This document shows positions 18,289 through 27,684 of a stretch of 64,000 nt of DNA, one piece after another. This DNA is from Phytomonospora endophytica (GTDB lineage Bacteria; Actinomycetota; Actinomycetes; Mycobacteriales; Micromonosporaceae): positions 150,414 through 214,413 of the forward strand of contig NZ_JACHGT010000011.1 in assembly GCF_014202425.1 (NCBI RefSeq), in the 5' to 3' direction. Under the pieces are notes generated by a model that saw only the letters and a list, made by a program, of their open reading frames with translations, ran no database searches and had not been told where the DNA came from. The number at the start of each line of letters is the position of its first letter. Within the stretch, counting starts at the first letter, position 1. The position numbers and the translations under genes are program-made.

Positions 18289-19788
18289 ATGGTCCAGTCG
18301 ATCGACCACGTCGCGCTCCTCCCGGCCTACCTCGCCGCCGGGACGGCCGTTCTCGTCCTGCTCGCCGACCTGTTCCTCGCCCGCCGCGCGGTCACCCTCG
18401 CCGCGGCGGCCCTCGGCACGGTCGCGACGGCCGCCGGGGCGCTGTGGGTGTCGTCGCTGGGGGAGCGGGAGACCTTCTGCCTGGAAGGCGGCTGTTCCTT
18501 CGTCGCCGACGGGACGGGCGCGCTCGTCGCGGTCGTGTTCAGCGTGCTGACGCTCGGAGTCGTCGGGCTGTCCTGGCCGGCCCTGCGCGACCCGGAAGGC
18601 CCGCCGACCGGCGAGTACCTCTTCCTGCTCGCCTGCTCCCTGACCGGCGGTGTCGTCCTCGCCTACGCGCGCGACCTCATCACCATCATCGTCGCGCTGG
18701 AGACCCTCACCCTGCCGCTGTACGCCCTGGTCGGGCTGCGCCGCAAGAGCGTGGCGAGCGCCGAGTCGGCGGTGAACCTCCTGGTCGTGTCCGTCATCTC
18801 CAGTGCGGTCACGCTCATGGGCGCGGCCCTGCTGTACGCGGTGACCGGGGCGGTCCACCTCGACGAGCTGCGGCGCGACCTGGGCGGGCCGACCACCGAC
18901 GCCGTCGCCACCCATGACCCCGGCGCGATCGACCTGCCGCTGACGAGCGTCGCGGTCATGCTCGTCCTCGTCGGCATCGCGTTCAAGATCGCGGCCGTGC
19001 CGTTCCACGCGTGGGCGCCCGGCACCTACGACGGCGCGCCCCTGCCGATCGCGGCCTACCTGTCGACGGCCTCGAAGCTCGGCGGGGTCTTCGCGCTGTT
19101 GCTCATCGCCGTCGGCGGTCTGCGGCCCGCGCTGGATCGTTCCGGCGTGCTCCTCGCGGCGATCGCGGTGGCGACCATGTTCGTCGGCAACCTCGCCGCC
19201 CTGCGCCAGACCCGGATGGTCCGGCTGCTCGCCTTCTCCTCGATCGCGCAGGCCGGGTACATCCTCGCGCCCCTCGGCGCCTTCGCCATGGCCGCCGGGC
19301 GCGAGGAGGACGCGATCACCGCGGCCGTCGCCGCGACCCTGGCCTACACGGTCTTCTACGTCGTCCTCGAACTCGCCGCCTTCGCCGTCGTCATCGCCGT
19401 GCGCGGCTCCGCGCAGGGCGGCCTGATCAGCGACTACGCGGGCCTCGCCCGGCGCTCGCCGGTCCTTGCCGGGGCCTTCGTGCTCGCGCTGATCGGCCTC
19501 GCCGGGCTCCCGCCCGGCATGGCGGGGCTGTTCGCGAAGGTGACGGTCGTCGACGCCCTGCTCGAAGGCGAGGCGGTGTGGCTGGCGGTGGTCGTCGCGG
19601 TCAACGCGGTCATCGGGCTGGTCTACTACGTGCGCGTCGCGGGCGTGCTGGTGCGGGCGGGTGAGGGCGCGGTCGCGCCCGGGCCGCGCGTACCGTGGCC
19701 GGTCGCGCTGACCCTGGGGGCGGCGACCGTCGCGGGCGTCGTGGTCGGGTTCGCGCCTCAGCTGGTGCTGGGGGCGGCGGGGGGCTAG
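18289..19788 (+). CDS. nuoN: complex I antiporter-like subunit NuoN
   Basis: This 499-aa protein has about 14 helices and the NuoN core segment IAAVPFHAWAPGTYDGAP with its conserved Lys and Pro residues, and the earlier LETLTLPLYALVG. It is the antiporter-like subunit next to the quinone module. AAAGGAGA precedes the ATG. It ends the locus: its TAG shares a CTAG with the stop codon of the convergent quinone reductase. Confidence 0.95.
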   Translation: MVQSIDHVALLPAYLAAGTAVLVLLADLFLARRAVTLAAAALGTVATAAGALWVSSLGERETFCLEGGCSFVADGTGALVAVVFSVLTLGVVGLSWPALRDPEGPPTGEYLFLLACSLTGGVVLAYARDLITIIVALETLTLPLYALVGLRRKSVASAESAVNLLVVSVISSAVTLMGAALLYAVTGAVHLDELRRDLGGPTTDAVATHDPGAIDLPLTSVAVMLVLVGIAFKIAAVPFHAWAPGTYDGAPLPIAAYLSTASKLGGVFALLLIAVGGLRPALDRSGVLLAAIAVATMFVGNLAALRQTRMVRLLAFSSIAQAGYILAPLGAFAMAAGREEDAITAAVAATLAYTVFYVVLELAAFAVVIAVRGSAQGGLISDYAGLARRSPVLAGAFVLALIGLAGLPPGMAGLFAKVTVVDALLEGEAVWLAVVVAVNAVIGLVYYVRVAGVLVRAGEGAVAPGPRVPWPVALTLGAATVAGVVVGFAPQLVLGAAGG

Positions 19789-20564
19789 CCCGCCACGTGC
19801 AGCCCGAACCCGCTCGTTCCCGGCCGCTCCAATCCGGGCTTGAGCCGCAGGGACGGCATCGTGTAGTCCCCGAAGTTCTGCCGGCGGAACGGGATCGGCG
19901 CGGTCGTCTCCAGCGTGAGCAGGCGTTCGCGCCAGGCCTTGGCGGCGACGGCGAAGTCCTCGTCGGTGTAGCGGTCGACGCGGTACACCACGAACGGCGG
20001 CAGCGCCTCGATGCCCGGGTAGTAGAGGATCCCGTGGTGGATCGGGAACAGCAGGTCCTCGATGGGGCCGTTGATTCCCCGCGCGGTGTAGTGGGCCTCG
20101 GGCCCGCCGACGGTCACCGACAGCAGCGCGCGCTTCCCGGCCAGGGTCCCCTCGCCGTAGCGGTCGCCGTACCTGGTGTCGTCGTGCACACCGACGCCGT
20201 AGCCGAACCCGTAGGTGAACACGCGGTCCACCCAGCCTTTGAGGATCGCCGGCATCGCGTACCACCACAGCGGGAACTGGAAGATGACCGTGTCGGCCCA
20301 CCGCAGCTTCTCCTGCTCGGCGAGCACGTCGGCGGTGAGTTCGCCGCGTTCGAACGCGCGGCCGGAGTTCCGCACGACCCGCAGTGGGCTCTCCGCGGCG
20401 GCGCCGAAGTCGTCGGCGTCGACCTGTGCCTTCCATTTCATCGCGTACAGGTCGGACACGCGCACGTCGTGCCCGGCGCCTTCGAGGGTCTCGACGGCGA
20501 CGTCTTTCAGGGAGCCGTTGAGCGAGCGCGGCTCGGGGTGGGCGTGGACGATGAGAACCTTCAC
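19785..20564 (-). CDS. NAD(P)H quinone oxidoreductase, NQO1-like flavodoxin fold
   Basis: This 259-aa protein begins with the flavodoxin-fold motif KVLIVHAHPEPRSLNGSL and has the NQO1-family segment VIFQFPLWWYAMPAILKGW with FTYGFGY. It would bind FAD or FMN and reduce quinones by two electrons using NAD(P)H. It starts at ATG 20564 and is divergent from an MmyB-type regulator. Such regulator-oxidoreductase pairs are common in actinomycetes, so the regulator at 20706 may control it. Substrate unknown. Confidence 0.88.
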   Translation of the reverse strand: MKVLIVHAHPEPRSLNGSLKDVAVETLEGAGHDVRVSDLYAMKWKAQVDADDFGAAAESPLRVVRNSGRAFERGELTADVLAEQEKLRWADTVIFQFPLWWYAMPAILKGWVDRVFTYGFGYGVGVHDDTRYGDRYGEGTLAGKRALLSVTVGGPEAHYTARGINGPIEDLLFPIHHGILYYPGIEALPPFVVYRVDRYTDEDFAVAAKAWRERLLTLETTAPIPFRRQNFGDYTMPSLRLKPGLERPGTSGFGLHVAG

Positions 20565-20705
20565 GGGCTTCCTCCGGTCGGTGGGACGTGCCTCGATCCT
20601 GTGCGTTCCGGCGCGCTTCGTTCAGGGGCGCTTCCACCGTCGGACCGGACTTCCTGGTATCGGCGGGACCAGGTTCGCGCGCGCCGGCCGGCGCATACTT
20701 GCCCG

Positions 20706-21575
20706 ATGGACGACGCCGCCGATCTCAGCGGGTTCCTGCGCACCAGGCGAGCCCGCGTCGACCCCGCGAGCGTGGGGATCCCCGTCGACTCCCGCCGCCG
20801 TGTCACCGGCCTGCGCCGGGAGGAGGTCGCGCACCTGTCGGGCGTGAGCGTCGACTACTACGTCCGCCTCGAACAGGGCCGGGCCCGGCAGCCTTCCGAG
20901 CAGGTTCTCGACGCCCTGGCGCGCGTGCTGTGCCTCGACGACGTCGAGCGGCTCCATCTGCATCGCCTGGCCCGGCCGCCGCGCGAGGGCGCGCCGCCCG
21001 CCGGGGGCGTGCGCCCGGAGCTGCGGCGTGTGCTCGACGCCTTCGACGGGGTCCCGGCGATGATCGTCAACCACCGTCTCGACGTGCTGGCCGGGAACCG
21101 TCTCACCGAGCTGCTCTACGGGCTCGCGGCGCCCGGTTACAACACGGCCCGGCACATCTTCCTCGACGAGGGCGCCCGCGACCTCTACGGCGACTGGGAG
21201 AAGTGCACCCGCGACGTCGTCGGCCACCTCCGGCACTCCGCCGGGCGCTTCCCCGACGACCCGCTGCTGGTGTCGCTGATCGGTGAGTTGTCCATGGGCA
21301 GCGACCGTTTCCGGACGCTGTGGAGCCGGGCCGACGTGCGCATGCGCACCTTCGGCCGCAAGGTCTTCCGGCACCGGATGGTCGGCGAGCTGGACCTGCA
21401 CCAGGAGAACTTCGCGCTGCCGGGCGCGCCCGGGCAGGAGCTGGTCGTGCTGACCGCGGCCGTCGGCAGCGAGGCCGAGGCGGGCCTGCGGCTCCTGGCG
21501 AGTCTGGGCGGCGCGGAACTAGGTCACTCTGTGTCCACCATCGCATCCACAGGTAAAACTCAGCGCAACGGGTAA
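20706..21575 (+). CDS. XRE-family regulator with MmyB-like ligand-binding domain
   Basis: This 289-aa protein has an N-terminal helix-turn-helix (about 5-80, with FLRTRRARVDP and GLRREEVAHLSGVSVDYY followed by RLEQGR) and a C-terminal PAS-like MmyB domain (about 100-270, with the family segments FDGVPAMIVNHRLDVLAGN and LSMGSDRFRTLWSRADV). This fold binds fatty-acid-like ligands in characterised relatives. ATG 20706 follows a CATACT hexamer (20694-20699) by 6 bases and has no ribosome site, so it may be leaderless. It probably regulates the divergent quinone reductase. Confidence 0.88.
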   Translation: MDDAADLSGFLRTRRARVDPASVGIPVDSRRRVTGLRREEVAHLSGVSVDYYVRLEQGRARQPSEQVLDALARVLCLDDVERLHLHRLARPPREGAPPAGGVRPELRRVLDAFDGVPAMIVNHRLDVLAGNRLTELLYGLAAPGYNTARHIFLDEGARDLYGDWEKCTRDVVGHLRHSAGRFPDDPLLVSLIGELSMGSDRFRTLWSRADVRMRTFGRKVFRHRMVGELDLHQENFALPGAPGQELVVLTAAVGSEAEAGLRLLASLGGAELGHSVSTIASTGKTQRNG

Positions 21576-21610
21576 CAATTGGATCACGACCTTTCCATTG
21601 GGAGTGATCG

Positions 21611-22465
21611 ATGCGCTACCTCAACGGCCTCAAGACCGCGATGCTGCTCGGCCTGCTCTCGGCCCTGATCATCGCCGTCGGCTACTGGTTCGGCGGCGGG
21701 ACCGGCGTGATCATCGCCGCCGGGATCGCGCTGGTCATGAACGGCGTCTCCTACTTCTTCTCGGACAAGATCGCGCTGCGCTCGATGCGGGCCCAGCCGG
21801 TGTCCGAACAGCAGTTCCCCGAGCTGTACCGGATGGTCCGCGAGCTCGCCGACCGCGCCGGGCAGCCCATGCCGCGCCTGTACGTCAGCCCGACGGCCCA
21901 GCCGAACGCCTTCGCGACCGGCCGTAACCCCAAGCACGCCGCCGTCGCGGTGACCGCCGGGATCGTCGACCTGCTTGACTACCGGGAGCTGCGCGGGGTG
22001 ATCGGCCACGAGCTCTCACACGTCTACAACCGCGACATCCTCATCTCCAGCGTCGCGGGGGCCCTGGCCAGCATGATCACCATGATCGCCAACCTCGCGC
22101 TGTTCCTGCCGCTCGGCGGCAACTCCGACGGCCCCAACCCCGTCGTGCTGCTCCTGACGATCATCCTCGGCCCGATCGCGGCCGGGCTGATCCAGATGGC
22201 GATCAGCCGCAGCCGCGAGTACCAGGCCGACCAGTCCGGCGCCGAACTGTCCGGTGACCCGCTCGCCCTCGCCTCGGCTCTGCGCAAGATCGACGCGGGC
22301 GCGAGACGACTGCCGATGCGCGCTCAGGGGCCCGTGACCAGCTCGGCGCACCTGATGATCGCCAACCCGTTCAGCGCGGGTGGCATGGCGAACCTGTTCT
22401 CGACGCACCCGCCGATGGCCGAGCGGGTCCGGCGCCTCGAACAGATGGCCAGCGCGGTCCGTTAG
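21611..22465 (+). CDS. htpX: membrane zinc metalloprotease HtpX
   Basis: This 284-aa protein is an M48 family protease: two N-terminal transmembrane helices (about 8-27 and 33-50), the zinc motif HELSH near residue 134, two further helices (about 150-200), and the third ligand region [15 protein letters not shown]. It degrades misfolded membrane proteins. A similar placement next to a second nuo cluster occurs in Streptomyces as I recall. Its stop shares bases with that of the convergent oxidoreductase. Confidence 0.93.
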   Translation: MRYLNGLKTAMLLGLLSALIIAVGYWFGGGTGVIIAAGIALVMNGVSYFFSDKIALRSMRAQPVSEQQFPELYRMVRELADRAGQPMPRLYVSPTAQPNAFATGRNPKHAAVAVTAGIVDLLDYRELRGVIGHELSHVYNRDILISSVAGALASMITMIANLALFLPLGGNSDGPNPVVLLLTIILGPIAAGLIQMAISRSREYQADQSGAELSGDPLALASALRKIDAGARRLPMRAQGPVTSSAHLMIANPFSAGGMANLFSTHPPMAERVRRLEQMASAVR

Positions 22466-23364
22466 CCGGCGACCAGCACGATCTTCCCGCGCACCGGGCC
22501 GTTCTCGCCGAGGCGCTGGGCCTCGGCGACCTCGGTGAGCGGGAAGGTCCGCACGTCGGGCGGCGTGAAGCGCCCGGACTCGACCAGCCCGCCGATCTCG
22601 TCGAGGGCGTGCAGGACACGGCCGTCGTCGCCCCTGCTGAAGGTGACGCCGTGGGCTTCCGCGCCCGCGAAGTCGGCGATCGTGACGACCCGTTCCGTCC
22701 CGCCCGCGAGCGCGATGAGTTCGGGCAGGACACCGCTTCCGGCGACGTCGAGCGCCGCGTCGACCCCGTCGGGCGCCAGCGCGCGGACCCGCGCGGTGAG
22801 CCCTTCGCCGTAGGCGACGGGCTCGGCCCCGAGCGAGCGGAGATGCTCGTGGTTCGGCGCGCTCCCGGTGCCGATCACCCGCGCCCCACGCGCGACGGCG
22901 AGCTGGACGGCGGCACCGCCGACGCTCCCGGACGCGCCGTTGACGAGGAGCGTGTCGCCCTCGCCGACCCCGAGCCGGTCGAGGGCCCGGGTCGCGGTCT
23001 CGACGGCCGCCGGCAGGCTCGCCGCGGTCGCGAAGTCGAGTGCGGGCGGGACGGGCGCGTAGTGGGCCAGTACCGCCAGCTCCGCCTGGGCCGCGGGCTC
23101 GGCGGTGAAACCGAACACGCGATCGCCGACGGCCACGCCCGTGACGCCCGCGCCGAGCTCGTCGACGACGCCGGCGGCCTCATGGCCGAGCGTCTGGGGG
23201 AGCTCGGGGTCCATCAGGCCCGCGCGTTTCTTCCAGTCACTGGCGTTGACCCCGGCCGCACGGACCGCGATCCGGACCTGCCCGGGACCGGGACGCGGGT
23301 CGGGCACGTCGACGATCTCCAGAACCTCGGGGCCGCCGAACACGCTGAAACGGACTGCCTTCAT
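22462..23364 (-). CDS. zinc-independent MDR oxidoreductase (quinone oxidoreductase-like)
   Basis: This 300-aa medium-chain dehydrogenase/reductase has the GroES-like N-terminal domain (with [15 protein letters not shown]) and a Rossmann domain with [17 protein letters not shown]. The structural zinc cysteines of alcohol dehydrogenases are missing, placing it with quinone oxidoreductases and similar NADP-dependent enzymes. The ATG is at 23364. It is convergent with htpX, with four shared bases. Substrate cannot be told. Confidence 0.88.
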   Translation of the reverse strand: MKAVRFSVFGGPEVLEIVDVPDPRPGPGQVRIAVRAAGVNASDWKKRAGLMDPELPQTLGHEAAGVVDELGAGVTGVAVGDRVFGFTAEPAAQAELAVLAHYAPVPPALDFATAASLPAAVETATRALDRLGVGEGDTLLVNGASGSVGGAAVQLAVARGARVIGTGSAPNHEHLRSLGAEPVAYGEGLTARVRALAPDGVDAALDVAGSGVLPELIALAGGTERVVTIADFAGAEAHGVTFSRGDDGRVLHALDEIGGLVESGRFTPPDVRTFPLTEVAEAQRLGENGPVRGKIVLVAG

Positions 23365-23394
23365 GTCCGACAGTCTGCGCCCCGGCGGCGCGCC

Positions 23395-24144
23395 CTAGGC
23401 CCGGATCCGCAGGACGAGCCGGGCCAGGATCTCCGGCGCCCGCAGCGGCAGCAGGTGGTCGGCGCCGGTGACGGTCACCAGCTCGCAGTCCGGGATCCGC
23501 GCGGCGACCTCGATCGCGCAGCCGTTGACGAGGGGATGGTCGAGGTCGCCGAGCACGACCGCGGCCGGGACGTCGATCTCGTCGAGCCCGTCGAAGGCGG
23601 GCGGGTCGGCCTCGGCCAGCCCGTCCTGCGCGAGCATCGCCAGCACACCGCTGCGCAACTGGGCCTCGACGGCGTCGGAGAGCCCCGACCGTGCCCAGGT
23701 CTCGCGGCCCAGATCGAGCAGGCCGTCGACGTCGCGCTCCTCGTAGAGCTCGCCGAAGCGCGCGAAGTAGGGGTCGCCGAAGTCCCACGGGTAGTCCGAC
23801 ACGCCCGGGGACACCAGCACCAGCCCGGCGACCTGCTCGGGTTCGGCGACGGCCAGGGACAGCGCCGTCGCCGCCCCGCCGCTGCTGCCCACGAACACGG
23901 CCTCGTCGACCTCGCAGTGGTCGAGGACGTCGAGGAGGTCGTCGTAGACGCTGAACGGGGAGGCGGGGGCGGGCGAGAGCCCGTGGCCGCGCGCGTCGAA
24001 GCGGATCGTGCGGACGTCGTCGGGCAGCAGTTCCAGCAGCGGCTCCCAGATCGCGGAGTCGCCCCATCCCGGGTGGAGCAGTACCACCGGGAGGCCGTCG
24101 CCGCCTGAGTCGTCGACCCACATGGGATCAATCGTGCACCCCAT
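23395..24144 (-). CDS. alpha/beta-hydrolase
   Basis: This 249-aa protein has the alpha/beta-hydrolase layout: oxyanion segment LLHPGWGDSAIW, nucleophile elbow VGSSGGAATALS (serine in GSSGG), acid in LGDLDHPLV and the catalytic histidine in TGADHLLPLRAP. The ATG at 24144 lies 6 bases after a weak -10 box and lacks a ribosome site; ATG 24123 is the alternative start. Divergent from the permease gene. Substrate unknown. Confidence 0.87.
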   Translation of the reverse strand: MGCTIDPMWVDDSGGDGLPVVLLHPGWGDSAIWEPLLELLPDDVRTIRFDARGHGLSPAPASPFSVYDDLLDVLDHCEVDEAVFVGSSGGAATALSLAVAEPEQVAGLVLVSPGVSDYPWDFGDPYFARFGELYEERDVDGLLDLGRETWARSGLSDAVEAQLRSGVLAMLAQDGLAEADPPAFDGLDEIDVPAAVVLGDLDHPLVNGCAIEVAARIPDCELVTVTGADHLLPLRAPEILARLVLRIRA

Positions 24145-24150
24145 CAAGGC

Positions 24151-24179
24151 CGCGTACAAGAAAGGTGGCACACCGTCAA
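24151..24179 (-). promoter_or_regulatory. putative leaderless promoter of the alpha/beta-hydrolase gene
   Basis: On the minus strand TTGACG (plus 24174-24179) and TACGCG (plus 24151-24156) are spaced by 17 bases. The ATG follows 6 bases later. Confidence 0.4.
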
Positions 24180-24220
24180 TAATCCGTCACACCACCTGGA
24201 AGTCTCCCGGGCGTGCGCAC

Positions 24221-26062
24221 ATGCTCGGCCCTGTGCTCACCACGACCCCTCCGCGCACCCCCGACCGCGACCGGCACCGCCTCTCGGTCACCGGCGGCCT
24301 GGCCGCCCTCTCCCTCGACGCCATGGCCTCGGTCGCCTACGGGCCCGAGGCGATCGTCCTCGTCCTCGCCGTCGCGGGCGGCGCCGGTCTCGGCCTGACC
24401 GTCCCCGTCACGATCGCGATCGCGGTCCTGCTCGCCGTCCTCGTCTTCTCCTACCGCCAGGTCATCGCGGCCTTCCCCGACGGCGGCGGCGCCTACGGCG
24501 TCGCCAAGGCCCGGCTCGGCCGACCGGCGAGCCTCGTCGCGGCGGCCTCGCTGGTCTGCGACTACGTCCTCAACGTCGCGGTGTCGGTCGCCGCCGGCGT
24601 CGCCGCGCTCACCTCGGCCTTCCCCGCGCTCCTGCCGCACACGGTGTGGCTGTGCCTGGCGGTGCTCGCCGTCATCACCCTGGTGAACCTGCGCGGGGTC
24701 GCCCACAGCGCCCGCGCGTTCATCGTGCCGACCGCGGTCTACGTCGCCGCCATCGTCACGGTCATCGCCGTCGGACTGTTCCGCGACGCCCCGGCCGTGT
24801 CGGCCGCCGCACCGGCCCAGCAGGAGACGCTGCGAACGGTCGGAGTCCTGTTGCTGCTCAAGGCCTTCGCCAACGGCTGCGCCGCCCTCACCGGCGTCGA
24901 GGCCATCGCCAACGCCGTGCCCAGTTTCCGCAAACCGCGCGTGCGACGGGCCCAGCACACCGAACTCGCCCTCGGCGGCCTGCTCGGGGTGATGCTGATC
25001 GGCATCGCCGCCCTCATCGGGAAGTTCGGCGTCCACCCCGTCGCGGGCACGACCGTCCTGTCGCAGGTCACCGACGCCGCCCTCGGCCACGGCGCCGCCT
25101 TCTACGTCGTGCAGATCGCGACCATGGTGCTGCTCGCCCTGGCCGCCAACACGTCCTTCGGCGGGTTGCCCGTGCTGGCGAGGCTTCTCGCCCGGGACCA
25201 TCACCTGCCGCACGTCTTCGCCCTGCGCGCCGACCGGCAGGTCCACCGCCACGGCGTGCTCGTCCTGGCGGCGCTGTCGGCGGTGATCCTGGTGGTCGCC
25301 GGGGGCGCGATGAACACGCTCGTGCCGCTGTTCGCGATCGGCGTGTTCGTCGGCTTCACCCTCGCGCAGACCGGGATGGTGCGGCACTGGTGGCTGCACC
25401 GCGACCCGGGATGGCGGTGGCGCCTGGCACTCAACGGTTTCGGCGCGGTCCTGACGGGTGTGGCGACCGTCGTGACCACCGCGACGAAGTTCACCGAGGG
25501 CGGCTGGCTGATCGTCGTCGCGCTGCCGCTGCTGGTGTGGCTGTTCACGCGCGTCCGCCGCGCCTACGAGAAGATCGGCCGCGAACTCGGCGTCGGCGAA
25601 CTGCCCGCGCCTCCGCGCGGGGAGAAGCCCGTCGTCGTCGTGCCGGTCCTCGGCGTCTCGGCGCTGACCGGTGAGGCCCTGTCGGCGGCCATGTCCCTCG
25701 GCGGTGAGGTGATGGCGCTGCGGGTCGTGTTCGGCGACGAGCCGCGCGAAGGCGCCGGTTTCTTCAAGGAGTGGGACGCCTGGCATCCCGACGTCGCGAT
25801 GACGATGGTCTACTCGCCGACCCGCGACCTCGGAGACCCCGTCGCGCAGTACGTCCGCGACGAGTACGCCGGCCGCCGGGTGGTCGTCCTCATCGCCGAG
25901 TTCGAGCCCGCGCACTGGTGGCAGCGGGTTCTGCGCAACGGCCGCGGAACCGTGATCGACCGGGCCGTCCGGCGCGGCACCGACGCCGTCGTGTGCCGCT
26001 ACCGCCTCCGTCTGACCAGGCCGTTCCCGACTGCTCCGGCCGCCGGGACGGCGCCGATGTGA
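24221..26062 (+). CDS. APC-superfamily permease, KimA-like
   Basis: This 613-aa protein has about 12 transmembrane helices (residues 20-460) and a cytoplasmic C-terminal domain of about 150 residues. The first helix has LSLDAMASVAYGPEAIVLVL, close to the pattern of the potassium importer KimA and its relatives, which also carry a soluble C-terminal domain. Amino acid transport remains possible. ATG 24221 is the most likely start; GTG 24233 is an alternative. I looked for a c-di-AMP riboswitch upstream, but only 76 bases separate it from the divergent hydrolase and none fits. Confidence 0.8.
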   Translation: MLGPVLTTTPPRTPDRDRHRLSVTGGLAALSLDAMASVAYGPEAIVLVLAVAGGAGLGLTVPVTIAIAVLLAVLVFSYRQVIAAFPDGGGAYGVAKARLGRPASLVAAASLVCDYVLNVAVSVAAGVAALTSAFPALLPHTVWLCLAVLAVITLVNLRGVAHSARAFIVPTAVYVAAIVTVIAVGLFRDAPAVSAAAPAQQETLRTVGVLLLLKAFANGCAALTGVEAIANAVPSFRKPRVRRAQHTELALGGLLGVMLIGIAALIGKFGVHPVAGTTVLSQVTDAALGHGAAFYVVQIATMVLLALAANTSFGGLPVLARLLARDHHLPHVFALRADRQVHRHGVLVLAALSAVILVVAGGAMNTLVPLFAIGVFVGFTLAQTGMVRHWWLHRDPGWRWRLALNGFGAVLTGVATVVTTATKFTEGGWLIVVALPLLVWLFTRVRRAYEKIGRELGVGELPAPPRGEKPVVVVPVLGVSALTGEALSAAMSLGGEVMALRVVFGDEPREGAGFFKEWDAWHPDVAMTMVYSPTRDLGDPVAQYVRDEYAGRRVVVLIAEFEPAHWWQRVLRNGRGTVIDRAVRRGTDAVVCRYRLRLTRPFPTAPAAGTAPM

Positions 26063-26192
26063 AACGAAGCCGGTACGCGCGGCGGATGCCTCCGTCGCCC
26101 GTTCGATTGACGTCGCACAAGGTGTGAGTCGAGGTGGGCGAAATTCGTTCTAGAGTGCACTTTCCGCACTCGCTCCACTGTGGAGGAAAACG

Positions 26193-26615
26193 ATGCCCGC
26201 GATGACGCGGTCGCGCCCGGTCCCCGCCGAAGACCCCCGACTCACCGCCCTGGCCGATCAGTGGCGGCAGGTGGCCAGGCACGCCGACTGCGTCGCCGAC
26301 GGATACCAGACCGCGACCCTCACCTCGATCGAGCTGACCGCCCTCAAGACCGCCATCACCGGAGCCGCCAGGCTCCAGGCGATGCTGCGCGAGACGCCCG
26401 ACGCCCAGGTCCCCACACCGCAGCCGCTCACCAGGCGGCAGAAGGAGGTCCTCACCGGGCTCGCCTCGGGCGCCGCCCTCACCGACATCGCCGTCGAACT
26501 CGGCCTGACCACCGAGACCGTCCGCAGCCACGCCACCCACCTCTACCGGCGGCTCGGCGCCCGCAACCGCGCGCACGCCGTGATCATCGCGGTCCGGGCG
26601 GGGATCATCACCTGA
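26193..26615 (+). CDS. orphan LuxR-type DNA-binding protein
   Basis: This 140-aa protein ends with a LuxR/GerE helix-turn-helix (about 78-138: LTRRQKEVLTGLASGAALTD, VELGLTTETVRSHATHLYRRL). The first 75 residues are helical and resemble neither a receiver nor a PAS or autoinducer domain. It follows a good TGGAGGAAA ribosome site. No kinase gene is near. Likely a stand-alone transcription regulator; target unknown. Confidence 0.8.
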   Translation: MPAMTRSRPVPAEDPRLTALADQWRQVARHADCVADGYQTATLTSIELTALKTAITGAARLQAMLRETPDAQVPTPQPLTRRQKEVLTGLASGAALTDIAVELGLTTETVRSHATHLYRRLGARNRAHAVIIAVRAGIIT

Positions 26616-26721
26616 CGTCCGTCCCGTCCCGCGGAACCGAGGTCGACGGTGGTGTCGGCCCGTTCCGTTCCTTCTGCGCTCGCGGCCTAAACTGACTCCC
26701 CCCGAGCCGAGGAGCCCACGC

Positions 26722-27618
26722 ATGCCGCTGCCCACCTGGCCGCACACCGGCGTGACCTGGGCCGACGGCCGGGCCAGTCTGTGCTTCACCTCGCCCGAAG
26801 GCCGCGACGAACACGTCCCGCTCGCCCTCGGCGAACGGATCTCCTGGCGCCTGCCGGGCGTCCGCCGCTGCATCGGGGTGTGGATCCCGAGCACCCGCCG
26901 CCGCGTCGACTGTCCACATCAGAGGGTCCTGCCGACGGCCCGCGCCGCCGCGCAGTGCGATCCCTGCGAGCGCACCGATCCCGGCAAGGCCCTCGCCCGC
27001 GGACAGGCCCTCGACGACCCGCGCGACTTCCGCCTCTACCTCGCCTACTTCGGTCCGGGCCTGGTCAAGGTCGGGCTCACCGCCGTCGACCGCGGCCAGA
27101 ACCGCCTCACCGAACAGGCCGCGCTGGCCTACACCTGGCTCGCGACCGGGCCGCTGCGCCCGATCCGCCGCGCGGAAATGGCCGCGTCGGCCACGAAACT
27201 CGCCACCGAACGCCTCCGGCACCGCACCAAGACGCGCGGACGCTGGCACCCCGCCTTCGACGCGGCCACCGAACTGGGCGAGGCGCACCGGCGGCTCGCG
27301 GCGGTCATCGCCGGCGAACTCACCGTCGAACCCTTCGCGGTCACCGACCTGCGCCCCACCTACGGCCTCCCCGGCACCGGCCGTCCCGAACGCGAGGTCA
27401 CCGACATCGAGTACGACGCCTGCCTCACCGGTGTCCTGCGTTGCCTCGCCGGGCGTGACGCGGTCCTCGACACCGAGCACGGCACGCTGCTGGTCGACCT
27501 GCGTCTCCTCGCCGGCCGCACCATCCTCGACGGGGAGGGCGCGCCCACCGACGGCGTCGACATCGCGCTCCTCGACCTCGGCCGCACCCCGGCGCCCGAG
27601 CAGGACACCCTGTTCTGA
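26722..27618 (+). CDS. DUF2797 family protein with GIY-YIG-like core
   Basis: This 298-aa protein resembles DUF2797: an N-terminal beta-rich part, a CPHQ...CDPC cysteine pair set (about residues 63-83) that may bind zinc, and a central YLAYFGPGLVKVGLT segment followed by an Arg and a Glu-Gln-Ala stretch, reminiscent of a GIY-YIG nuclease core. No function is established. It stands 106 bases after the LuxR gene and 66 bases before the SARP gene on the same strand. Confidence 0.7.
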   Translation: MPLPTWPHTGVTWADGRASLCFTSPEGRDEHVPLALGERISWRLPGVRRCIGVWIPSTRRRVDCPHQRVLPTARAAAQCDPCERTDPGKALARGQALDDPRDFRLYLAYFGPGLVKVGLTAVDRGQNRLTEQAALAYTWLATGPLRPIRRAEMAASATKLATERLRHRTKTRGRWHPAFDAATELGEAHRRLAAVIAGELTVEPFAVTDLRPTYGLPGTGRPEREVTDIEYDACLTGVLRCLAGRDAVLDTEHGTLLVDLRLLAGRTILDGEGAPTDGVDIALLDLGRTPAPEQDTLF

Positions 27619-27684
27619 CCCGCCGGCGGTCCGGCGCGGGAGCGCTACCATCGAAGGCCGCCCGCCCCCGACCCCGAGGTCCGT

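Noticed and set aside
24145..24220. c-di-AMP riboswitch before the KimA-like permease
   Set aside because: The gap is only 76 bases, too short for the known riboswitch, and no matching stems are visible.
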